Assembly (NCBI GenBank): GCA_002720055.1
Contig: PBGH01000007.1
Span: forward strand, 7,920 to 24,922
Direction: 5' to 3'
DNA length: 17,003 bases
From: Methanobacteriota archaeon
GTDB taxonomy: Archaea; Thermoplasmatota; Poseidoniia; Poseidoniales; Thalassarchaeaceae
A program made the translations under genes and the position numbers. This document shows, piece by piece, positions 7,341-14,668 of the stretch (positions are counted from its first letter, which is position 1; every line of letters starts with the position of its first letter). The notes under the pieces were generated by a model. That model was not told the origin of the DNA and did not search any database. It saw only the letters and a program-made list of their open reading frames with translations.

Positions 7341-7703
7341 ATGGCAGGATTCGGATTTAGAAGGAGGATCTCAAATAGCTCCTCAGAGCCAACAAAAACT
7401 GATGATATAGGAACGAAGGTGAAACTTGGAGATTTGGTAAAAAGAGCCAGAGATTACAGCAAGACCAGAGGGCCACTAAAGCCGATAGAGGCACTGATGA
7501 CTGTGGGTCAGAACGAATGGACATGGCAAGTCGTTGATAGGGAAGTACTGGATAGATTGAGCCATAGACTAGTTTTCCAATCAGATGCAGGAATGAGAAG
7601 AGAGATTCTGATGACAGAAGGACTTGAAACGGCTATGGGAGCAGCCTCGATGATCGTAGAATTGGATGGCGGATGCGTTCTGATTGAGACACTGGAGCCA
7701 TAG
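7341..7703 (+). CDS. Hypothetical protein, 120 residues
   Basis: No family recognised. After a basic, Ser-rich N-terminus (MAGFGFRRRISNSSS) the chain reads as a compact soluble alpha/beta protein: LGDLVKRARDY, then PIEALMTVGQNEWTWQVVDREVLDRLSHRLVF and the C-terminal SMIVELDGGCVLIETLEP. There are no transmembrane segments or signal peptide. An ATG at 7335 in the same frame is possible, but AAGGG directly abuts it and is spaced six bases from the ATG at 7341, which I therefore prefer. It is 49 bases upstream of the Sec61-beta gene on the same strand and may be co-transcribed with it; function cannot be inferred from that alone. Confidence 0.75.
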   Translation: MAGFGFRRRISNSSSEPTKTDDIGTKVKLGDLVKRARDYSKTRGPLKPIEALMTVGQNEWTWQVVDREVLDRLSHRLVFQSDAGMRREILMTEGLETAMGAASMIVELDGGCVLIETLEP

Positions 7704-7720
7704 CTTACTCCTCTGGTGGA

Positions 7721-7730
7721 TTTGAAATAG
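7721..7730 (+). promoter_or_regulatory. TATA-like element upstream of Sec61-beta gene
   Basis: TTTGAAATAG is centred about 27 bases before the ATG at 7753, suitable for a leaderless transcript. The match to an archaeal TATA box is only fair. Confidence 0.3.
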
Positions 7731-7752
7731 GGACTGTAGGTGCGGTGTTCCC

Positions 7753-7959
7753 ATGGCCAAGGAGAAAAAGGGGAGTGGAATCCAGCAGGCCGCTGGATTA
7801 ATTCGATACTTCGACGAGGAATCTGAGGATGCTATTCAGATTTCTAAGGGGGCTGTTTACTTCGTATGTGTGGTATTCAGCATCATAGTTTACTTGGCTA
7901 ACGAACCAACTCCCGAGAATAATGTCTGGAAGTGGATGTGGGACACCTTAGTACCTTAA
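7753..7959 (+). CDS. secG: Preprotein translocase subunit Sec61-beta (archaeal SecG equivalent)
   Basis: The small third subunit of the archaeal Sec translocon, associated with SecY and SecE in the membrane. The 68-residue protein has the typical order: basic N-terminus (MAKEKKGSG), the conserved GLIRYFDEES block (about 16-25), then one transmembrane helix (GAVYFVCVVFSIIVYLA, about 33-49) and a short outside tail with PTPENNVWKWMWDTLVP. The tail after the helix is slightly longer than in many archaea. Its TAA stop shares the four bases TTAA with the stop of the convergent gene, leaving no room for a separate terminator. This gene is one of the clearest archaeal markers in the window. Confidence 0.93.
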   Translation: MAKEKKGSGIQQAAGLIRYFDEESEDAIQISKGAVYFVCVVFSIIVYLANEPTPENNVWKWMWDTLVP

Positions 7960-8693
7960 TCCTCCAGTAGAATTCTTTCCATGCTAGACGTAGTTTGGTC
8001 TGAGTCAGCCCTCGCAATCGCACTAGAGGCCCTACTTAGTGCCCTTTCGACTGCTGGCGCATTCTTGTCGGCCAAGGCCTCTCTTGCTCTGTCGAGAGCC
8101 TCTTCTGCCTCCTCGAGTATGCTATCCGATGACTCTACGACTCCCTTCATCCTCTGAGTCGAGTCCTGAAGAATAGAAATGTCTTCGCTCAAACTTTCAC
8201 GGGCGATTGAAATCAAACCTTCCCAGCTTGAGGTATGTGCTTCCATAGAGCCGGATGTAACCTTCTCAAATGCCCTAACTCTTGTTGGCTCCCATGGATT
8301 CCTTCCCAATGATGCAGCGATGTCCATTGCATAACGAGCTCTAACCGGGAGCTCTCCTTCAATTATTATCTCATTAAGAAAACATTTCGAGAAGAGCCCA
8401 AATCCCCAATAGTGCTTACTGGTTATCTTGACTCTTAGGCTATCAGTCGAACAATCCATCTCCCAGTTTTGCTCATCTATTCTAGGTAACCGTGTGAACC
8501 TGGGAGGGCCATGAGAACCCATCGATCGTAGAGCTACCCTAGTAACATCTCCGAGATAGGCCTTCCCGAAAGATCCCTTGGTTCCAATCTGATTCATAAA
8601 ACCCTCTTCATCAAAGGCCATCCTGGGTTCAGAATCTACAACTTGCGCATAAAGAATCGAGCTTTGAGGGTCCACTCCTAGAGGTCCCTTCAT
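7956..8693 (-). CDS. Hypothetical protein with C-terminal coiled coil, 245 residues
   Basis: No family recognised. The N-terminal two thirds look like a soluble globular domain (PLGVDPQSSILYAQVVDSEPRM; later VRVKITSKHYWGFGLFSKCF). The last 80 or so residues are a charged helix with heptad-like spacing (SDSILEEAEEALDRAREALA; VERALSRASSAIARA), likely a coiled coil. No signal peptide or transmembrane segment is seen. The frame opens at a TTG (8717), but the ATG at 8691-8693 has an excellent Shine-Dalgarno GGAGGAGG four bases upstream, which decides the start. It is convergent with Sec61-beta, the stops overlapping in TTAA. The function is unknown. Confidence 0.78.
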   Translation of the reverse strand: MKGPLGVDPQSSILYAQVVDSEPRMAFDEEGFMNQIGTKGSFGKAYLGDVTRVALRSMGSHGPPRFTRLPRIDEQNWEMDCSTDSLRVKITSKHYWGFGLFSKCFLNEIIIEGELPVRARYAMDIAASLGRNPWEPTRVRAFEKVTSGSMEAHTSSWEGLISIARESLSEDISILQDSTQRMKGVVESSDSILEEAEEALDRAREALADKNAPAVERALSRASSAIARADSDQTTSSMERILLED

Positions 8694-8697
8694 TACC

Positions 8698-8705
8698 CCT
8701 CCTCC
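8698..8705 (-). promoter_or_regulatory. Shine-Dalgarno deciding the start of the coiled-coil protein
   Basis: GGAGGAGG on the minus strand precedes the ATG at 8693 by four bases (seven from its first GGAGG). It lies inside the longer frame that would start at TTG 8717, so the shorter protein is preferred. Confidence 0.6.
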
Positions 8706-8787
8706 AGCTTCATGCAATTAAGATAGATTGAGGAAGGCTCTTTCCTGACATCACAATCGCTAAGTCCCCCCTCCTCAAGGCTTCATC

Positions 8788-8982
8788 GTGCCAAGAAGGA
8801 AGTACGGGAAGCTTCAGAAGGTTGTAGAGATGCCCCCTCCCGACAATTGTAGCCGGTGTCGTGCCGGTAAGTTCTGCCCCATTCCAGGGCACTATGGAAA
8901 TGAGGAAGGTGCTAATAGAGAATGGAAAGGGCCAGAATCTGTAGAGAAGCGAACCAACAAAAAGAACCGTTCTAGAAGGTAG
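8788..8982 (+). CDS. Putative small Cys/His (zinc-binding-like) basic protein, 64 residues
   Basis: Starts at GTG (MPRRKYGKLQK) and is strongly basic at both ends, finishing with TNKKNRSRR. The middle has C21-x2-C24-x5-C30-x4-H35 (NCSRCRAGKFCPIPGHYG), which could bind one zinc ion and suggests an RNA- or ribosome-associated role; that is inference from composition only. No good Shine-Dalgarno is seen, so the start is uncertain and the gene might be leaderless. An antisense frame of similar length exists at 8710-8892 but has no such motif. I do not recognise a named family. Confidence 0.5.
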   Translation: MPRRKYGKLQKVVEMPPPDNCSRCRAGKFCPIPGHYGNEEGANREWKGPESVEKRTNKKNRSRR

Positions 8983-9032
8983 ATTTCAGAGCAAAGTAAC
9001 TACTTCCTGAAGATCATCGGAATCATCAATCC

Positions 9033-9040
9033 AAATTAAG
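9033..9040 (+). promoter_or_regulatory. TATA-like element upstream of the 360-residue hypothetical gene
   Basis: AAATTAAG lies about 30 bases upstream of the ATG at 9066 in an AT-rich gap (8983-9065), consistent with a promoter giving a very short leader. Nothing else is seen in this gap. Confidence 0.3.
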
Positions 9041-9065
9041 AAAGATCACTAGATGAGACAGAACG

Positions 9066-10148
9066 ATGGAGACCCTTGGTAGAATCAAGTGTGTGGTAGA
9101 CGTAGGGGAGAACTCTATAGAGATAGACCCATATGTCGCTGACTTCTTTTTCGAACCAGTATTCCTCTCCGGAATGTACCCAGATATCTCTTGTACTGCA
9201 CAGATTCTCGAATTCGATGGTGACAAACCTCCACCATTGACCAAAGTAGAAATTATTTCCAAGAGGAGGGGTCAGAGGTACGATGCACTTAGGATAACCA
9301 GTGAAGAACTATTTTCAAAGCCTAGGAAGTTCACAATCATCTTTGGATTCGATAGTGAAAGGCTGCTAGAACCCCTTCAACTGGAGGCAGAGGTTGAGGT
9401 TAGAAGTTCTGGGAGCCCAATCGTTGCTAGGATTATTTCAGGACTTTCCGAATCTTACCATGGGAGTGTTAGTGCAGACCTATCGGGTGTGAACCAGACA
9501 GTCCGTTCACAGAAGTCAATGACATTCTGGGACTGGCCTCATGAGGATATGATCCTTGAAATAAAAGCAGACAACGGTTGGATTAGTGAATTTGGAGAAA
9601 TTGAGGTATTACACAATGATGGTAAGGAAGGCCTACCTGAATACTCCAAATTAGGAAACGAATTCAAAACAATCGACTTCAGTGCGATTAAACCTCTAGT
9701 AATGCCAACGGGAGGGTTCCCACATGCGCCATATCACTCGTGTGCTTACATTATCCTCAGAGTACAAGACGGTTCGGAGATCCCAGTGGTGAGTCACCTC
9801 GTAGATACAAGAAAATCTCGAAAAAGACATTTTGGAAAGATTTCCGATTTAGACGATCTTGATGGGTGGCCATATTTTCTATGGAAAGGAACACACTTCA
9901 AGGAACAACCAAAGGGAGAGAAGTTCTTAATCAAGAAAGGTAGGCTCTGGGAGGGATTTAATTACAATGATTCGGAAATCCCTGACACAATAAAGAGAGT
10001 ACAACATGACCGCTACACTAGCGTTGTGCCTACTAGAGCATGGTTCGGTTATAAAAATGAAGAATTCATCGTTAATTGGTTCCATCTTGATGAATACGGA
10101 TGGAATATCTATTTCGAGGGTAATTCAGAAGAAAACCACGTAAACTAG
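9066..10148 (+). CDS. Hypothetical protein, 360 residues
   Basis: No family recognised. The protein has no signal peptide and no transmembrane helix and appears beta-rich. It is acidic at the start (IEIDPYVADFFFEPVFLSGM) and aromatic-rich in the second half (MTFWDWPHEDM; GGFPHAPYHSCAYIILRVQD; LDGWPYFLWKGTHF; RAWFGYKNEEFIVNWFHLDE). Such Trp/Tyr-rich blocks can indicate repeated beta-hairpin modules, but I cannot show a true repeat. It stands alone: its upstream gap holds its own promoter and it converges on the recombinase gene, with 22 bases between the two stops. Codon use is A-rich compared with the oxidase operon, which may reflect low expression or a recent arrival. Confidence 0.75.
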   Translation: METLGRIKCVVDVGENSIEIDPYVADFFFEPVFLSGMYPDISCTAQILEFDGDKPPPLTKVEIISKRRGQRYDALRITSEELFSKPRKFTIIFGFDSERLLEPLQLEAEVEVRSSGSPIVARIISGLSESYHGSVSADLSGVNQTVRSQKSMTFWDWPHEDMILEIKADNGWISEFGEIEVLHNDGKEGLPEYSKLGNEFKTIDFSAIKPLVMPTGGFPHAPYHSCAYIILRVQDGSEIPVVSHLVDTRKSRKRHFGKISDLDDLDGWPYFLWKGTHFKEQPKGEKFLIKKGRLWEGFNYNDSEIPDTIKRVQHDRYTSVVPTRAWFGYKNEEFIVNWFHLDEYGWNIYFEGNSEENHVN

Positions 10149-10170
10149 CCCCAGGAAAAATTAGCTCTTT

Positions 10171-11280
10171 TCATGAATTCTCAATCACTGAAGTTAGCTG
10201 ATCATTGGTTTCTGGAACCCCCTCTTCAGAAATTCCACCAACTAAGACTGGACTTCTTTGCGCCCTATGGTATATCTCTCTCAGCGTCTGATCTCCGATC
10301 TCTAGGTAAACCCTGGTTGTTGCTATACTTGAGTGGCCAAGCAGCCTCTGGATCGTTACTAAATCAGCCCCTCTTTCCAGAAGTCCTGTAGCAAACGTAT
10401 GCCTCAGTGTGTGTGGACTCAGGCGACTCCTCGGAATGTCGGACGCATCAGCAAGCCTATCCATCATCTTCTGCACAGATCTCGGATTCACCCTCTTCCC
10501 CCTGCTGGAAACGAACAATGAACGGAGCTCACTTCCTGGTACCAGACTAAGTCTTCTAGATCTAATTGGATCCCATGATTCGATAGCTTTCACAGTGCTC
10601 TCTGTGAATAGAACTGTCCTATCCTTCTCTCCTTTACCTCCTATCACTAGGGCCGAGAGATCCTCTTTATCCACATCGTCGATATCCAATGAACAAAGCT
10701 CTGACACTCTCAGACCTGTATCGAGTAAAATTGTACAAATTGGCATTGCTAGAGGATCTTCAGAGTCACCTACAGCTTTCCACAGTCTAGCTAGCTCCCT
10801 CTTGCCGAGAGTCTTGGGAAGAGATCGGCTTCTCGAAGGCCGCTGAATCCAGTCTGGAACAACGTGACCAATCCATTTCAGTAGGTGAGTTAATGCTGCA
10901 ATCTTCGCATTAATGGTAGACGGTTTTAGTTCACCAAGCCCATTCATCCAGGAGTCCATCCTTCCATTATTCGGATCGACATATAGATGAAATTCTCCTG
11001 TAGTAATGTTAGAAGCTTGCCTCCAATCGAGCCTTTCTTCTCCGGGTAGTCGAGTCCTAGAGAATCCCCTGGCAGCTACATCATATGCTCTAACTGTATG
11101 AGGACTTTTCTTCTCTGATCTCAGTTGCTGAATCCAGCACTCATGCCAAGGCAGGTCCGAAATCCTGTTCAGTCTAGTGGGCAAAGATTTCTCCAAACCT
11201 ATTTCTTCCTTTCCAAACCTACGTCCCAATCTACCTGTAAGATGATCAACAGTGCTCAATACCCCTTCATCTTGGCTCAA
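10171..11280 (-). CDS. xerA: Xer-type tyrosine recombinase, TTG start
   Basis: Catalyses site-specific recombination; chromosomal archaeal Xer proteins act on dif sites to resolve chromosome dimers. The N-terminal core-binding (SAM-like) domain spans about 43-140 (SEKKSPHTVRAYDVAARGF). The catalytic domain follows with all active residues: R191 in LLDTGLRVSEL, K216 in GGKGEKDR, H290 and R293 in PHTLRHTFA, H316 in LGHSS, and nucleophile Y325 in TTRVYLEIGD. An N-terminal extension of about 42 residues precedes the core. The TTG at 11278-11280 has GGGAGG nine bases upstream and no better start nearby. Single-copy Xer and phage-type integrase cannot be fully separated by sequence alone; the lack of other phage genes nearby and the ParA cluster favour a Xer role. 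Confidence 0.92.
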   Translation of the reverse strand: MSQDEGVLSTVDHLTGRLGRRFGKEEIGLEKSLPTRLNRISDLPWHECWIQQLRSEKKSPHTVRAYDVAARGFSRTRLPGEERLDWRQASNITTGEFHLYVDPNNGRMDSWMNGLGELKPSTINAKIAALTHLLKWIGHVVPDWIQRPSRSRSLPKTLGKRELARLWKAVGDSEDPLAMPICTILLDTGLRVSELCSLDIDDVDKEDLSALVIGGKGEKDRTVLFTESTVKAIESWDPIRSRRLSLVPGSELRSLFVSSRGKRVNPRSVQKMMDRLADASDIPRSRLSPHTLRHTFATGLLERGADLVTIQRLLGHSSIATTRVYLEIGDQTLREIYHRAQRSPVLVGGISEEGVPETNDQLTSVIENS

Positions 11281-11289
11281 TTGTTCTCG

Positions 11290-11308
11290 CCTCCCGCCGT
11301 TAACGGCG
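11290..11308 (-). promoter_or_regulatory. Palindrome CGCCGTTAACGGCG abutting the recombinase ribosome-binding site
   Basis: A perfect 14-bp palindrome occupies 11295-11308 and the GGGAGG ribosome-binding site (11290-11295) overlaps its last base. In RNA the palindrome would be a short GC-rich hairpin next to the ribosome site; in DNA it could be an operator. Both would control recombinase expression; which applies cannot be told here. Confidence 0.45.
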
Positions 11309-11340
11309 CGTGCATCCCTGTCCTACTGGACGAAGGCAGC

Positions 11341-11368
11341 GAGAAGTATTGAGACTTGAATGCTTCTC
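11341..11368. other. Candidate dif-like Xer recombination site (28 bp, 11-6-11)
   Basis: Left arm GAGAAGTATTG, spacer AGACTT, right arm GAATGCTTCTC. The reverse complement of the right arm is GAGAAGCATTC, matching the left arm at 9 of 11 positions. Two 11-bp arms around a 6-bp centre is the known layout of dif sites in bacteria and archaea, and the recombinase gene begins about 60 bases away. It does not match any dif consensus I remember, and could instead be a structured leader or terminator. Confidence 0.4.
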
Positions 11369-11380
11369 TATTTCGAAGGT

Positions 11381-11391
11381 TGAATAAACCC
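11381..11391 (-). promoter_or_regulatory. TATA-like promoter of the recombinase gene
   Basis: GGGTTTATTCA on the minus strand, between the ligase stop and the recombinase start, is a fair archaeal TATA candidate. Transcription would begin near 11360, inside the candidate dif site, leaving a leader of about 80 bases carrying the GC palindrome. Confidence 0.3.
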
Positions 11392-11420
11392 GTTAGACAC
11401 AATCATTGTTTTTGCCGAAC

Positions 11421-12374
11421 CTAAAGAGAATACTCAAAATCCCCTGTTTCGGACACATCTGCATGACCTTTGCTTCTAGATTCTGAGAAAGAGTTGTTTT
11501 GATATTCCTCATTTAGATGCTCAGCTACCCTTCCTGCTACATTTACATGAGTAGCACCCTCTATTCCCTCCAGACCCGGGCTAGAGTTCACTTCTAGAAC
11601 CAAGGGTCCTCTCGATGATTCCAACATGTCAACTCCAGCCAGCTCTAATCCCAGAGTCTTAGCAGAGCTAATTGCAATCTCTCTCTGTTCCTGATTCAAA
11701 CCGATTTTGCTGACAGAACCTCCTAGGTGGAAGTTCGATCTAAACTCACTCCCATGAGCTTTCCTCCTCATTGAGGCAACGACCTCACCACCTACTACTA
11801 GGGCTCTAATGTCACTCCCATGCGACTCTTCGATGTACTCCTGAACCAAGGGCCTCATCCCCCTTTCTAACATCTGGTAGACCAACTGCCTGGCTTGTCT
11901 GGAAGAATTGACCAGGAAGACGCCAGATCCGTGCGTACCCTCTGTCGACTTAACTACACAAGGAGTCCCCCCAACTCTCTTAACTGCCCTATCTGTATCT
12001 TCCCAAGAACCAACGTGTGCGGTTATTGGTACTGGGACTCTGGCCTTTGCCATCATCTGACATGCCACTAGTTTGTCTCTACTCCTCATAATGCCCTGAC
12101 TTGAGTTTAGTACGATAGTTCCACCTTGCTCAAATTGCCTGACTATAGCCACACCTCTCCTTGTAATTGAATATCCTATTCTGGGCAGAACAGCCTCGCA
12201 TTCTACTGGCCACCCCTTATGGAAAATCCTCCCCCCATCCTCATCTACGACAATGGTAAGAGCTAATGGATCAATAATCTGAACAATCCAACCAGCTTTT
12301 TCAGCTTCCGTAGCGAGCCTTCTCGTGCTGTAGAGCTCGGGCCCCCTCGAAAGTATGACTAACCTCGGCTCCAT
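11421..12374 (-). CDS. rimK: RimK-type ATP-grasp ligase (glutamate-adding)
   Basis: ATP-grasp enzyme that forms an amide bond via an acyl-phosphate; in E. coli RimK adds glutamates to the C-terminus of ribosomal protein S6. The 317-residue chain follows RimK closely: ILSRGPELYSTRRL at the start, PRIG (64-67), RDK (99-101), the ATP lid VVKSTEGTHGSGV (140-152), QEYI, DIRALVVG (188-195), FRSNFHLGG (211-219), VDML, and EVNSSPGLEGIE (261-272) with the Mg2+-binding Glu and Asn. A Ser/Glu-rich tail of about 30 residues follows. Archaeal relatives include LysX/ArgX, MptN and CofF, which use amino-acid or coenzyme substrates; the similarity here looks greatest to RimK itself. Since archaea lack bacterial S6, the acceptor is unknown. 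The gene diverges from the SAP protein gene. Confidence 0.88.
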   Translation of the reverse strand: MEPRLVILSRGPELYSTRRLATEAEKAGWIVQIIDPLALTIVVDEDGGRIFHKGWPVECEAVLPRIGYSITRRGVAIVRQFEQGGTIVLNSSQGIMRSRDKLVACQMMAKARVPVPITAHVGSWEDTDRAVKRVGGTPCVVKSTEGTHGSGVFLVNSSRQARQLVYQMLERGMRPLVQEYIEESHGSDIRALVVGGEVVASMRRKAHGSEFRSNFHLGGSVSKIGLNQEQREIAISSAKTLGLELAGVDMLESSRGPLVLEVNSSPGLEGIEGATHVNVAGRVAEHLNEEYQNNSFSESRSKGHADVSETGDFEYSL

Positions 12375-12505
12375 AATGTGCGCCGATCAAGATTCATGCT
12401 TCAACCCTTTGTTTCGAAAAAGTGGCCTTCCATGTGCAGAGCGATCTCGAGAGTCCACGAAACCGGAGAGGTTGAAAGCCTTGAGGCTAGACTAAGGCCC
12501 AGAGC
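12375..12505. other. Divergent promoter region between rimK and SAP-protein genes
   Basis: This 131-base gap must hold the starts of both transcripts. GCTTCAACC near 12398-12406 reappears inverted as GGTTGAAAGC near 12471-12480 with one extra base, a possible shared operator. No clear TATA box could be assigned on either side, and no tRNA or other RNA gene is seen. Confidence 0.35.
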
Positions 12506-14599
12506 ATGACCGAAGCCGACCCGATAGACCGCGACACTCTAACATCTAGAACTGTGGCGCAACTCAGAGAAATTTGCAAGAAAAAGGGTCTGATGGTATC
12601 GGGAAAGAAGTCTGAGTTGGTAGAGAGAATTCTCGATGATGAAGGAACAGATCATACCTTGGATGAAGAGGAAACCGAAGATTGGGAACACGAAGAAGCA
12701 CTGGTTATGGAGGAAGAGGAGGATGTATCGGACGTTCGAAAAAAGGTCTCAGAGACACTATCGAAGATAGAAAATGTCGTAGAGGCTGAGGTGGTAGAGG
12801 CAGATGTGTTTGAGGTTGAACAAATATCCGAGGAAAAATCTAAACCCATAATTTTCAGAGAAGACGACCAACCCTCCTTAGTCATTTCAATGCCTACTTT
12901 GTCCTCGATAGGAAATAGATGGAAGGCAGCGACTGCAATAGCGTTAGTTGTAATCCTAGTCGGTGCCGCTGCCACTGTATTTCTACAGAGGAGCTCGGGA
13001 TTCACTTCAGACAGGTTACATTTTGGAGATAGCATGGATTTCCAGGTTATCGACTCCAGTATCAGTATAGTTGGTGATGAAATGCTTGGACTGGTGAGGG
13101 ACTCAACTGGAGGAATCATGGATCCAGCATGCGAGGAACTATCCGTCGAAATGTCTGGCACAGGATTCGTTTCAGTAACAAATGGATTTGAGTCGGGTGC
13201 TGTAGAGACTACCGACAGTCTTGGTAGAAGCGGGTTCCTCGCAGTCGAAAAGAACATTGGTATGGATTTAGATGTGGACTTCGAGGGGAGAACTTGGAGG
13301 GACGATGATCAGACCGACTGTGGTAATATCAAGTGGGTCATGTCAGATAATGAATTATCGATAGAGTCCACTAGCTGGGTAGAAATGGAGAAGAGTGAGG
13401 TGAAGAGAGCAGATACCTTGCTTTCCTTCAGAGACGTAGATTTCGAGACAACTAATTTCCGGACAGTGACTTATGATGATGAAGGACTTGGAGGTTTAGC
13501 AGCAATAATACCCACTCTATCGTTCCCGCTAACCCCAATAGAATTGTACGATTTCTTCGGCGATGCTACTATCAAAGAGGGAGCTAGGTCATCCGATCCA
13601 GACCTAGGTTGGAATTCAGATTGGAGATGGGAGGTCAAGAAGGAAATTTCCGACGAAACACACGGTTTGGTGTATCCAGTTGAGATGGAACATGTCGAAA
13701 TCGATAGGTGCTACGGCCATGCTACAGTATCATTGCTTGTGAAAAAAGGGAGTCCATGGCCAGTAGAACAGATAGCAGACATACTACTCGACAAAGATCT
13801 TCAGACTGGAGACTGTGATTTTCTTGTCAGCGCACTATCCGACGAAATACTCCCAGAGGGATCACTCTCGATTAGAGCTTCATTCTCCAGCACGGACTCT
13901 ACCTCCGGAAGTAAATCTGTAGATTGGGGTAGGAACTACTTTGGAAGCCCTACTGATGGGGAGGATAGACCGGGCACATCCAGCAAAAGAAATTGGGTCG
14001 ATTCGATGTGGGATGAATCTGACATCAGACAATTCGACATCGAAGAAGCCATGGCCTGTCTAAAGTCAAGCCATCCTTCCAATCAGGCTACGATTGCGGT
14101 AGAATCAGGTGGATATATCTGGAAGTCAGATTGGTCTAAGCCAACAGGAGAAGGAGAGTGGAACCTATCTTGGGTAGATGAGGATGACGATTCAGGTTGG
14201 ATAGTACTAAGAAAATCCTCAGATGGGTGCGAGATCATTGATTCCGGATCAAACGATAGAGGGGATGTAATGTGGAATCGAGACTCCATCCCGACAACCC
14301 AGACAATGAATCTGCTAGAGACGAGAATATTGTCTCAAGAAAGGTATCCCGACCTTTCCCAGCACATTCAGTCTGGAAATATTTGGAATCAGGAGGTTCA
14401 CGTCGGGTACAGACTCTCCGTCACAGAAGACAATGAGTTCCTTAGCCTGCTTCCGGGAGATATTGGAGATGGAAAGGTTACAATGTCGGCAAACAGGGAA
14501 TGGGTGAGCGGAAGCCGCGAAAACTCACTGGTTATGGCAATGGACGCGGAGACTGGTGAGATGGTAATCTGGTACCTCATCGACACTACCTCTAATTGA
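12506..14599 (+). CDS. Membrane-anchored SAP-domain protein
   Basis: A 697-residue protein with three parts. Residues about 12-46 are a SAP/HeH-type DNA-binding domain (RTVAQLREICKKKGLMVSGKKSELVERI). Residues 47-125 are a very acidic, probably disordered or helical linker. One transmembrane helix follows at 140-160 (AATAIALVVILVGAAATVFL). The remaining 537 residues should lie outside the cell and are beta-rich and acidic, with six cysteines spaced as pairs (209/272, 402/437, 518/575) that could form disulfides in three modules. With the SAP domain inside, the protein could tether DNA to the membrane. The outside domain matches nothing I recognise. It is upstream of parA on the same strand with a 69-base gap, and diverges from rimK. 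Start: ATG 12506, no Shine-Dalgarno. Confidence 0.85.
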   Translation: MTEADPIDRDTLTSRTVAQLREICKKKGLMVSGKKSELVERILDDEGTDHTLDEEETEDWEHEEALVMEEEEDVSDVRKKVSETLSKIENVVEAEVVEADVFEVEQISEEKSKPIIFREDDQPSLVISMPTLSSIGNRWKAATAIALVVILVGAAATVFLQRSSGFTSDRLHFGDSMDFQVIDSSISIVGDEMLGLVRDSTGGIMDPACEELSVEMSGTGFVSVTNGFESGAVETTDSLGRSGFLAVEKNIGMDLDVDFEGRTWRDDDQTDCGNIKWVMSDNELSIESTSWVEMEKSEVKRADTLLSFRDVDFETTNFRTVTYDDEGLGGLAAIIPTLSFPLTPIELYDFFGDATIKEGARSSDPDLGWNSDWRWEVKKEISDETHGLVYPVEMEHVEIDRCYGHATVSLLVKKGSPWPVEQIADILLDKDLQTGDCDFLVSALSDEILPEGSLSIRASFSSTDSTSGSKSVDWGRNYFGSPTDGEDRPGTSSKRNWVDSMWDESDIRQFDIEEAMACLKSSHPSNQATIAVESGGYIWKSDWSKPTGEGEWNLSWVDEDDDSGWIVLRKSSDGCEIIDSGSNDRGDVMWNRDSIPTTQTMNLLETRILSQERYPDLSQHIQSGNIWNQEVHVGYRLSVTEDNEFLSLLPGDIGDGKVTMSANREWVSGSRENSLVMAMDAETGEMVIWYLIDTTSN

Positions 14600-14668
14600 A
14601 TCTAAACCTTCTTAGAAAGTTGATTTGAAGCGTCATGTTCAACACAGTTTGTTCGACCGTTACACCTG

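Noticed and set aside
7956..8717. TTG start at 8717 for the coiled-coil protein
   Set aside because: The GGAGGAGG ribosome site lies inside that extension and points to ATG 8693.
10171..11280. Phage or integrated-element integrase
   Set aside because: No phage structural genes, no tRNA attachment site and no flanking direct repeat were seen; the cluster fits a Xer role better, though this is not proven.
12652..13257. 201-residue minus-strand frame opposite the SAP protein
   Set aside because: Ser/Thr-rich low-complexity product mirrors the acidic codons of the real gene; no motif.
14600..14668. parS centromere near parA
   Set aside because: No match to the TGTTTCACGTGAAACA type of palindrome; only a weak TTCT-T-AGAA repeat is present, too short to claim.
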